DNA of 5,994 nt from Elusimicrobiota bacterium (GTDB taxonomy: Bacteria > Elusimicrobiota > Elusimicrobia > Elusimicrobiales > UBA9959), in the NCBI GenBank assembly GCA_022703115.1, contig JAKLEK010000093.1, positions 1 to 5,994 on the forward strand, given 5' to 3'. The notes beneath the pieces are model-generated. The model was not told the DNA's origin. It did no database searches and saw only the letters and a program-made list of their open reading frames with translations. Of the stretch, positions 1 through 5,994 are shown in pieces. Position numbers and translations under genes: made by a program. The number at the start of each line of letters is the position of its first letter. Positions within the stretch are counted from its first letter, which is position 1.

Positions 1-369
1 CAGAGAGAGCTTAAAGGCGGCACCTGCCGGATCGAGATATTTAATCTGGTATCCTGCGCCTTAAGGACAACAGATCCAAGAAGATTGAACCTTGTAATGA
101 AGCAGCTCGAATTGTTTTCAATAGGCGATATGGCTACAAAGCGTATACGTGCGACAATAAGAGGGTTTCTGAATTGTACGGGGTTCTATAGGACCTTCTT
201 GGATTATCCAAATCTTAAATTACCCACTACAACGAACACAATGGAATCCATGGCAGGAATCTTAAGAACGATGCTTAGGCATAGCCGAGCGGGTTCAAAT
301 CCGGAATCGCTATTATTGTGGGCCGAAGGACTAATTCGAACAAAAAGAAGCTTGGTCTGTAATGATTGA
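1..369 (+). CDS. Transposase, C-terminal part (5' end outside window)
   Basis: The reading frame is open from the first base to the TGA at 367-369, giving 122 residues, so the gene enters from the left and a TTG at 85 is not its start. The key segment is LPTTTNTMES (about residues 76-85), followed by a basic stretch with LRTMLRHSRAG and then SLLLWAEGLIRTKRS. A (T/N)TN..E motif followed by an arginine-rich helix is typical of the C-terminal catalytic region of many DDE transposases, where the glutamate is the last acidic catalytic residue. The enzyme would cut and rejoin the ends of its own element. Base composition is clearly poorer in GC than the rest of the window, which supports foreign origin. 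I cannot assign the IS family safely; IS256/MULE-like or ISL3-like groups are possible. The transposase call rests on motif recognition only. Confidence 0.68.
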   Translation, partial: QRELKGGTCRIEIFNLVSCALRTTDPRRLNLVMKQLELFSIGDMATKRIRATIRGFLNCTGFYRTFLDYPNLKLPTTTNTMESMAGILRTMLRHSRAGSNPESLLLWAEGLIRTKRSLVCND

Positions 370-391
370 AAATCAACCGAATTTCTTTACC
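1..391 (+). mobile_element. Right-hand end of an insertion sequence (left end outside window)
   Basis: This AT-rich block carries the transposase C-terminus and stops abruptly where GH92 coding sequence begins at about 390. The exact right boundary is inferred: recognisable GH92 residues (PHDVPGLIE) start near 395, only about 25 bases after the transposase stop, so the terminal inverted repeat must lie in roughly 365-395. The left terminal repeat is not in the window, so neither the inverted repeat nor a target-site duplication can be confirmed. Confidence 0.55.
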
Positions 392-949
392 CGACCCCAC
401 GATGTGCCGGGCCTTATAGAGAAATGCGGCGGAAAAGAGGCTTTCCGCAAGCGTCTGGACACTCTGTTCGACAGCGGGTACTACAACGTGAGCAACGAAC
501 CTTCGTTCCTCACTCCTTGCCTCTACCACTGGATAGGACGTCCCGACCTGAGCGGAGAACGCGTCGCCTCGGTGATAGCCCGGCATTACAGCTCCGCTCC
601 AGACGGGATACCCGGGAACGACGATTCCGGGGCCATGTCCTCATGGCTGGCGTTCCATATGCTCGGCCTTTACCCCAACGCCGGCCACTCGTACTATCTC
701 ATTCATGCACCGCTGGTCAGGAGTTCGGTCCTTAGATTGGAGAACGGAAGGACATTCCGAATATCCGCCCGGCGCCTATCCTCCCGGAACAGATATATCC
801 GGTCCGCTTCGCTCAACGGCAAGCCGTTCGTTCAGGCCTGGATAGAGCACTCCGATATAGCTGCGGGGGGGGAATTGGTCCTTGAAATGGGGGCCAAATC
901 ATCCGACTGGGGGCGAGAGGTCCTTCCTCCGGGTAAAGAACGCTATTGA
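362..949 (+). pseudogene. GH92 exo-alpha-mannosidase, truncated C-terminal fragment
   Basis: The frame encodes 195 residues from an ATG at 362, but only residues from about 11 onward look like family GH92, a calcium-dependent exo-alpha-mannosidase family that trims mannose from glycans in the periplasm or at the cell surface. Recognisable family segments are PHDVPGLIEKCGG (residues 12-24), YNVSNEP (41-47), the hallmark PGNDDSGAMSSW (84-95), which lies in the active site and includes the region of the catalytic base, then GLYPNAG (102-108), LENGRTF (126-132) and HSDIAAGGELVLEMG (163-177). Full-length enzymes are about 700-760 residues, so roughly three quarters is missing, including the N-terminal beta-sandwich domain, the signal peptide and, by family knowledge, the general-acid glutamate. 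The first ~10 residues are probably translated insertion-sequence end. The ATG overlaps the transposase stop (ATGATTGA), so some coupled translation is conceivable, but an active enzyme is not expected. The natural C-terminus appears intact. Confidence 0.82.
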
Positions 950-975
950 AGCGCGGCCGAGGCCGGCGGGAACTC

Positions 976-1833
976 ATGGGATCGCAGAAAAAGACTTTTC
1001 TTCTCCTGCTGGTGACGGCCGGCTCCCTCTGGGCCGGGTGGGAGGGCTACCGGTTCCTGGCCAGACATATGGCCTCCGCTTCAGCGGGCCGTTCGCTCCG
1101 CCGTATAGCGGTCATGCCGCTGACCTCCGAATCCGGAAAAAAGACCAGGGCCAGTTCCATAGTTACGGAACGCCTAACCTCAGAGATCGCCTCGGCGAGG
1201 GGCGTGGAGGTCGTGGAACGGTCCCGGCTCGACGCGGTGCTGAAGGAGCAGAGTATGCACGCCCAGGGAGTGGCGGACAGCGGCACCGTGCGCCGGATAG
1301 GAGCCGTGCTGGGCGCCGACGCGGTCGTGACCGGGTCCGTGATCGAGCTGGACAACAGGACGGTGGAGGTCAACGCCAGGCTTGTAGACGCTCAGGACGG
1401 CAGCATCGTGAAAGCCGTCACCCGAAAGATATCCAAGGACTGGACGGACGACCGCGCCCCCTCCTGGGACAGCTTCGACGATTCCATGAACATAGACGTG
1501 GAGCTGGACGCGCCGGAGCCCCTTCTTCCGGAAGGCTTCATGGCGGTATCCCCCTGCGAACGTCTGAACGCTGAAGAGGCGCGGGCGGTCCGGATGGCCG
1601 TCGAGCTGGAGGCCCGAAACACCGCGATGCAGCTGAAGACCGGCAGGCTCAGGCCGCGGGAACTTACCCGCAACCCCGGAAGCGACATAAAGGACCCTGA
1701 GCTCAGGCGCTTCTTCTATGCGCGGATCAAGGCCTGGTATTATTCCGATTCCGGCATAACGCCGTTGACCTCGTCGGAGGAGGAAATTGTCCTCTCGCTC
1801 AGAGAGGGGGTCGCCGCTTATCCGTGCAGATAG
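976..1833 (+). CDS. Membrane-anchored CsgG/FlgO-like protein
   Basis: This 285-residue protein begins with a basic stretch and a hydrophobic segment (residues 7-22) that should act as a signal anchor or uncleaved signal peptide. There is no lipobox cysteine, unlike CsgG and many FlgO proteins. Residues 43-155 resemble the CsgG/FlgO fold: a strand IAVMPLTSESG, a helix ending in VEVVERSRLDAVLKEQ (78-92), then GADAVVTGSVIEL (113-125) and a strand pair VNARLVDAQDGSIVKA (132-147). Relatives act in the envelope as curli export pores, flagellar outer-membrane proteins or LpoB-like activators; which role applies here cannot be told. Residues 155-285 are unrecognised, charged and end YPCR; the only cysteines, 194 and 284, could form a disulfide. 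I chose ATG 976 because it directly precedes the signal-anchor and has GGCGGG just upstream; a TTG at 946 overlapping the GH92 stop would add ten basic residues. The short gap after the GH92 remnant suggests former co-transcription. Confidence 0.72.
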   Translation: MGSQKKTFLLLLVTAGSLWAGWEGYRFLARHMASASAGRSLRRIAVMPLTSESGKKTRASSIVTERLTSEIASARGVEVVERSRLDAVLKEQSMHAQGVADSGTVRRIGAVLGADAVVTGSVIELDNRTVEVNARLVDAQDGSIVKAVTRKISKDWTDDRAPSWDSFDDSMNIDVELDAPEPLLPEGFMAVSPCERLNAEEARAVRMAVELEARNTAMQLKTGRLRPRELTRNPGSDIKDPELRRFFYARIKAWYYSDSGITPLTSSEEEIVLSLREGVAAYPCR

Positions 1834-1868
1834 TCCGCGCTCTACCCGCGTTTCTCTTCCCGCACGGA
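1821..1868. terminator. Imperfect inverted repeat between convergent genes, possible terminator
   Basis: TCCGTGC (1821-1827) can pair with GCACGGA (1862-1868), and inside it CGCG (1836-1839) with CGCG (1847-1850). The inner hairpin is followed on the plus strand by a short pyrimidine run (TTTCTCTT). The repeat spans the 8-base gap between the two convergent stop codons, where a shared terminator would be useful, but the stems are short and separated by unpaired bases, and chance pairing is likely in GC-rich DNA. Confidence 0.2.
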
Positions 1869-4496
1869 CCCGGATAATTCGGCCAGCACGGCCCTTAATT
1901 CCTCGAACTTGTACGGTTTGCTGAGCACCGCGTCGAAGCCGTTCAGACGGTAGTCGGACATCACCGGGTCTTCGGAGTAGCCGCTGGAGACAACCACCTT
2001 CGCCCCCGGGTGTTTTTTTCTCAATTCCGCCGCCAGTTCCGTCCCTCCCATGCCTCCCGGCACCGTCAGGTCGGTTATGACCGCGAAGAAGGGTTTTCCG
2101 GCCGCCTCCGCCTCGGAATAGCGGCGCAGGGCCTCTCCTCCTTCCTTGACGCATATGTACCCGTAACCCAGGGCGGACAGCAGCCTTCCGGCGGCTTTCC
2201 GCACGATCTCGTCATCGTCCATTACGAGTATGCGCGCTCCAGCCGGGGGGGATATTGCCGGAAAGGGGAGTACGCCGGGCGCGGCGCTCGGTTCGGCGGT
2301 GGCCGGCAGGTGAACGACGAAGGTCGAGCCCCGGCCCGGTTCCGAGGCGGCCGTTATATGGCCGCCGTGGTTCTTGACTATGGAATAGACCATGGCCAGC
2401 CCCAGTCCGTGCCCTCTGGTCTTGGTGGTGAAACACGGTTCGAATATTTTCGCGATGTGGCTCGCGGAGATGCCTATGCCCTTGTCGGAAATGGTGATCC
2501 GCACGTATTCTCCAGGCGGAAGAGTTCCCGGTTCACCAGTCGCGGGGACGGAGTGGTTGTCGGCTCTGACCGTTATCTCGCCGCCGTCGGGCATGGCTTG
2601 GACGGCGTTCATTACGATGTTGTTTATTACCTGCTTCATCTGGCCTTCGTCCGCGCTCACCCACTTCAGGTCCGGGGCGAGGTCCACCCGGCACTTGCAG
2701 CGCGAGCCACGCACCGAAAAGCCGGCTGAATCCGCCGCCAGTCTGCCTATGTCCAGCGGCCTCTTGACCGGTTTTCCGCCTTTGGCGAAAGTGAGCAGCT
2801 GCTGCGTAAGGTTCTGGGCGCTGGAAACCGCGCCCAGGGTCTCCCTGATCACTTCCTTGGTATCCGCGCCGCCGGGCCCGCGTTCCTGCAGCAGGGACAG
2901 GTTGGCGGTCACGCCCGTGAGCATATTGTTGAAATCGTGGGCTATGCCGCCGGCCAGAACCCCGATGGATTCTATCCTCTGCATATTGCGAAGTTCCATC
3001 TCCGTGCGTTTCCGGTCGGTCATGTCCATCATGAAGACGAGGGCGCCGTTCTTCCCGGCGACTCCGTAGCGCACCGCGGAAATAAGCGCGTCGAATCGCG
3101 TGCCGTCCATGCGCAGGCACTCCGCTTCTATGTTATGGGCGCGGTCCGCCCGGCCGGGGCCCGACTCCAGTATATCCCGGAGCGAATCGTGAGAGTCGGG
3201 GGGGAACATGGACCGCACGCTTTTGCCGCGGAGGTCGGCTTCGCCGCGGGCGCCGAAGAGCGTGAGCGCGGCCGGATTGAGGTACTCGAACCTGCCGTCC
3301 ATCTGTATGAAAATAGCGCCAGGCGCGCTTTCAACTACGAGCCGGTAATTCTCCTGTATCTCCTTTATCCTGGCTTTCTGCGCGATACTTTCGCTCAGGT
3401 CCTTCAAGGATACGGATATGCTGCCTTTGACTCCGGCGTACGGCGCCGTGTAGGCCGCCGCCGCTATGACCGGGACCCTTTTTCCGCCGCCGGGCGAAAA
3501 CCACATGTCCAGGATCTGGACCCGCCCTTCCCGGCGCAGCACTTCCAGCGACAGGGCCGTACCGCTCTCGCCGGGTTCCAGCAGGTCGGTGATGCAAATG
3601 GAGCACCGGTGGCCGCCGTTTTCCATCAGCGCCGCGGCGGCTTTATTGACCCTTGTTATGCGCCCTTCGGTGTCCGCGATGAAAAGAGGGTCCAGCATGT
3701 TCTCTAGAAGCGAATGCAGATATTCCTTGGAGACCGTGGTCCCTGATAGTATCTGCGCCATGCGGTTGAAATTGGCGGTAAGCTCTCCGAGTTCGTCGCG
3801 CGCGGCCACGGGGAGCTCCACGGCATAGTCTCCTCTCTTTATCCTGTCCGTCCCCTCGCTGAGCCTGCGTATCTGGTATATTCCGCCGCGGAAGAAGACG
3901 AGACTTCCCAGAAAGACCACCAGAGCCGACGTAAGCGCTATGTAAATATGGCTGCCGCGGAGACCGCGTTCCACGCCGGCCACGGCGTCCAGGCTTATGA
4001 CGGCTTCTATAGTCCCGGTGCGTTCCCTCGCCGCGAGCCCGGTGGCGACCAGCAGTTCGTCGTCCGCACCCATCGGGGTCCCGGAATAGACCGGAACTGC
4101 GATGCGTACCGTCCGGGAGCGCCCTTCGCCCGAGTATTCGTGCACGATCCCGTCGGCGGCCATGGCGCCGGATATAAAGGCGTCCTTCGGGAACTTTCCG
4201 GTCATTGCCACGTTGGTGTTGGCCAGTATCCGGCCGGAGTCGTCCAGCGCCTGGGCGTACGCCGCGCCCGTCTGGAACTGCAGCCGTTGCAGGAACGGCA
4301 GTATGGCTTCCTCCCGCCCCGAGGCGACGGCCTGGGCGCTGGCGTCGGCGGCGTCCCGCATGTGCGCGGAGGCTCCGGCCACCGTCTGTTCCGACAGAAC
4401 GCGGCGCACCGCCCTGCCGGAGAGCTGCACGGTTATGACCGCGGAAACGGCGGAGATGGCCAGCAGGGAGAGGATTATTTTAGGAAGTATTTTCAC
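1842..4496 (-). CDS. Hybrid sensor histidine kinase (sensor-HAMP-PAS-PAS-HisKA-HATPase-REC)
   Basis: This 884-residue inner-membrane kinase starts at GTG 4496, right before the first membrane helix. Order of parts: transmembrane helix (about 4-26), an extracytoplasmic sensor region of about 150 residues (30-182) with Cache-like segments (AQALDDSGRILANT, 81-94), a second helix (183-203), HAMP (about 205-258), PAS 1 (about 262-370), PAS 2 (about 383-495), HisKA with phospho-acceptor H520 in AGGIAHDFNN, and HATPase with N-box NNIVMNAVQAM (625-635), DKGIGI (671-676), FEPCFTTK (685-692) and GHGLGL (695-700). After a proline/alanine linker comes a receiver with acidic residues D760/D761, phospho-acceptor D809 in TDLTVPGG, S837 and K860. 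All catalytic residues are present, so it should be active. The start lies 22 bases after the receptor stop, so the two form an operon. With no DNA-binding domain, phosphate must pass to another protein. PAS 1 has a CSIC pair (298, 301) that might be redox- or metal-sensitive. Confidence 0.93.
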   Translation of the reverse strand: MKILPKIILSLLAISAVSAVITVQLSGRAVRRVLSEQTVAGASAHMRDAADASAQAVASGREEAILPFLQRLQFQTGAAYAQALDDSGRILANTNVAMTGKFPKDAFISGAMAADGIVHEYSGEGRSRTVRIAVPVYSGTPMGADDELLVATGLAARERTGTIEAVISLDAVAGVERGLRGSHIYIALTSALVVFLGSLVFFRGGIYQIRRLSEGTDRIKRGDYAVELPVAARDELGELTANFNRMAQILSGTTVSKEYLHSLLENMLDPLFIADTEGRITRVNKAAAALMENGGHRCSICITDLLEPGESGTALSLEVLRREGRVQILDMWFSPGGGKRVPVIAAAAYTAPYAGVKGSISVSLKDLSESIAQKARIKEIQENYRLVVESAPGAIFIQMDGRFEYLNPAALTLFGARGEADLRGKSVRSMFPPDSHDSLRDILESGPGRADRAHNIEAECLRMDGTRFDALISAVRYGVAGKNGALVFMMDMTDRKRTEMELRNMQRIESIGVLAGGIAHDFNNMLTGVTANLSLLQERGPGGADTKEVIRETLGAVSSAQNLTQQLLTFAKGGKPVKRPLDIGRLAADSAGFSVRGSRCKCRVDLAPDLKWVSADEGQMKQVINNIVMNAVQAMPDGGEITVRADNHSVPATGEPGTLPPGEYVRITISDKGIGISASHIAKIFEPCFTTKTRGHGLGLAMVYSIVKNHGGHITAASEPGRGSTFVVHLPATAEPSAAPGVLPFPAISPPAGARILVMDDDEIVRKAAGRLLSALGYGYICVKEGGEALRRYSEAEAAGKPFFAVITDLTVPGGMGGTELAAELRKKHPGAKVVVSSGYSEDPVMSDYRLNGFDAVLSKPYKFEELRAVLAELSGSVREEKRG

Positions 4497-4518
4497 TTTA
4501 TATTCCGAACGGGAACCG

Positions 4519-5994
4519 TCAGAAGCGGTGCTCTATGCCGACGGTATAGTTCCGCCCGTCCTGCCTGATGGCGGCTTGCAGGTGCTCGCCGGCTCCGGAC
4601 ACGTAATATGGGGCGTTCGTCGCGTTGTATATCCCGGCGTAGAAGAGCGGCCCTTTTTTCCAGGGTCGAGCGCGCGCCAGCAGGTTCAGCAGGGCCGTGG
4701 CGTGAAGGGTCGTGTCCTTGACGGTCCGCCGGTCGCCTATGAAGAACCCCTCGGCCGATATGGTGGCGGCGCAGGATGGTATCCTGCGCGAGAGTCCGGC
4801 GGAGGCGACATGTACCGGGGAATTGGTCATGTGCTCGTGCCCTATCTCGCGGGTGTCCTGGAGAGTGTAGCCGATATGCCCGTACATCCCTCCCCGCAGG
4901 GCGAACTTGGAGCTTACCTCCATCCCCTGGGTCTTTATCCGGCCGCTGTTCACGAACTGAAGCAGGCCGTCGGACCCGGTTATCTGGGATATGAGGCGGT
5001 ATATCCTGTTGTGGAAGTAGCTGACGGTCACGAATCCCTTGTCCGGAAGCGAATGTTCGTAGACCGCCTCGTACGTACTGACTTTTTCCGGCTTAAGTTC
5101 CGGGTTCTCTGCCGCCGTGGCGGTCTTGTAGTCCATTTCGAAAGTGTTGGGGGCGCGGAAGGCGGACCCGTACAGCAGCTTGGCGGTATCTTCGTCGCCA
5201 AGCCTGTATACCGCTGCGGCCCTCGGATTAAGCGCGTTGCCGAACGATTTGTACCGGTCATAACGGAGGCCGAGGGTCAGGTTGAGGGCGGGAAGAGGCG
5301 AGAGTTCCTGCTGCGCGTACATAGCCCAGCGGTAGACCGGGGAATTCTTGTCAAGATAAGTGACGAAGGGGGACACGTCGTAGTTGCTCTGGAACCTCCG
5401 GGGAGTATTCTCGTACTCCTGCCCGAACATTATGCGGTTCTCCTCTCCCCAGCCCGTGTATGCCAGGCGGCTTTCCGCGCCGTAGGATACGGCGTCGCCG
5501 GCGTCCTTGTTCAGGACCATGTCCGGCAGGGCGTAGTCGTACAGGTACGTGCCCCTGTAGCGGTACCAGTCGTAGAAGGCCCGGACGCTGAGTTGGGTAT
5601 CGTCGTTCAGGGACATGGACCGGGATGCTTCCGCGAAGCGCTTTGAATCCTCCGTGAAGTCCTTCTTGTTGTTGAAAAGCGTCTCGAAAGCGGCCGTCGG
5701 TATCTGCTTGTTGCGCTCCGAACTCCCGCCCTGGAAAGCCCAGCCGCCGGCGTTCAAGGCGAGGTACGCGGAATAGCTTTTCTCCCTGTCCATGCCTTCG
5801 GCGCGGCCGTAGTTGTTGTTCCCTACCGGGGCCGCGTTGCTTCCGACAGGGGTCGCTTCGTCCGTGAATTCCGGATAGGTAAAGCTCTGCCCGCGCATAT
5901 AGCGGCGCGAAGCCGCTGCGTAAAGCGTCCTGCCGCCTTTGCCGTCCGAAATAGAGATATCGGCGAACTCCCTGTCGGCGCCGTAGCTGCCCGC
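4519..5994 (-). CDS. TonB-dependent outer-membrane receptor, beta-barrel part (5' end outside window)
   Basis: The frame is open from the right edge to the TGA at 4519-4521, giving 491 residues; a methionine at 5898 is internal, since the frame upstream also encodes plausible receptor sequence (KGGRTLYAAASRRYMRGQ). The part seen is most of a 22-strand barrel. Evidence: alternating aromatic/polar strands such as LNLTLGLRYDRY (partial residues 237-248), the family landmark YGSAFRAPN (275-283), NPELKPEKVSTYEAVYEH (297-314), SYFHNRIYRLI (325-335), FVNSGRIKTQGMEV (347-360), and a terminal EHRF, whose final phenylalanine is the usual signal for BAM-mediated barrel assembly. The N-terminal signal peptide, TonB box and plug domain lie beyond the window. 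Such receptors import siderophores, haem, cobalamin, metals or glycans using TonB energy; the substrate is not evident here. It precedes a histidine kinase in the same operon, which suggests that its synthesis or substrate is coupled to sensing. Confidence 0.9.
   Translation of the reverse strand, partial: AGSYGADREFADISISDGKGGRTLYAAASRRYMRGQSFTYPEFTDEATPVGSNAAPVGNNNYGRAEGMDREKSYSAYLALNAGGWAFQGGSSERNKQIPTAAFETLFNNKKDFTEDSKRFAEASRSMSLNDDTQLSVRAFYDWYRYRGTYLYDYALPDMVLNKDAGDAVSYGAESRLAYTGWGEENRIMFGQEYENTPRRFQSNYDVSPFVTYLDKNSPVYRWAMYAQQELSPLPALNLTLGLRYDRYKSFGNALNPRAAAVYRLGDEDTAKLLYGSAFRAPNTFEMDYKTATAAENPELKPEKVSTYEAVYEHSLPDKGFVTVSYFHNRIYRLISQITGSDGLLQFVNSGRIKTQGMEVSSKFALRGGMYGHIGYTLQDTREIGHEHMTNSPVHVASAGLSRRIPSCAATISAEGFFIGDRRTVKDTTLHATALLNLLARARPWKKGPLFYAGIYNATNAPYYVSGAGEHLQAAIRQDGRNYTVGIEHRF

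Noticed and set aside
85..87. TTG as the start codon of the transposase fragment
   Set aside because: The frame stays open to the left edge and the upstream residues fit a continuing protein, so the real start lies outside the window.
364..376. Small palindrome TTGA-AAA-TCAA near the element end as a terminal repeat or attachment site
   Set aside because: Only four paired bases in AT-rich sequence; expected by chance, and the left end needed to test a terminal repeat is not in the window.
882..1574. A 230-codon plus-strand open frame overlapping the CsgG/FlgO-like gene
   Set aside because: The translation is arginine/glycine-rich and has no motifs, whereas the alternative frame gives a signal anchor and a clear CsgG/FlgO-like domain.
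1180..2154. A 324-codon open frame on the minus strand across the two convergent gene ends
   Set aside because: It spans the CsgG/FlgO-like gene and the receiver domain region, and its translation is low-complexity Arg/Gly-rich with no domain. Both overlapped genes are recognisable in other frames.
2010..3707. Three overlapping plus-strand open frames opposite the kinase (2010-2729, 2392-3069 and 2937-3707)
   Set aside because: Each lies entirely inside the kinase gene, which has intact H, N, G and receiver motifs; none of the three shows a recognisable domain.
4102..5646. A 514-codon open frame on the plus strand opposite the kinase and receptor genes
   Set aside because: It overlaps two well-recognised genes on the other strand, crosses the boundary between them, and its translation is rich in Gly/Arg/Val without recognisable domains. 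It is the usual antisense shadow in GC-rich DNA.

Overview
The window looks like chromosomal DNA from a Gram-negative (diderm) bacterium of fairly high GC. A TonB-dependent outer-membrane receptor requires an outer membrane, and the neighbouring proteins fit one. I cannot name the phylum. The hybrid kinase style, the CsgG/FlgO-like protein and a GH92 glycosidase would fit groups such as Elusimicrobiota, delta-proteobacterial lineages or other polysaccharide-using bacteria, but this is a weak guess.

Layout. (1) Positions 1 to about 390 are AT-rich (roughly 37-40% GC where I counted) and hold the C-terminal end of a transposase, so this is the right-hand part of an insertion sequence. (2) GC then rises to about two thirds, and a fragment of a GH92 exo-alpha-mannosidase begins immediately (about 390-949). 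Only its last ~185 residues remain, so the element appears to have cut the gene. (3) From 976 to 1833 on the same strand lies a membrane-anchored protein with a CsgG/FlgO-like domain. (4) It converges, with only 8 bases between stop codons, on a minus-strand pair that runs from the right edge: a TonB-dependent receptor (4519 to beyond 5994), then 22 bases later a large hybrid sensor histidine kinase (1842-4496).

How the genes may work together. The receptor and kinase are almost certainly co-transcribed. An uptake receptor beside a kinase with an extracytoplasmic sensor domain suggests that the kinase controls, or responds to, uptake of the receptor's substrate. The kinase ends in a receiver domain without a DNA-binding output, so a partner must lie outside the window or elsewhere. 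The mannosidase fragment and the CsgG/FlgO-like gene are on the opposite strand and may belong to a different unit. The window is almost completely filled by genes, and no RNA genes or CRISPR arrays were seen. The most notable event is the insertion-sequence/GH92 junction; I see no clear sign of a wholly new system.
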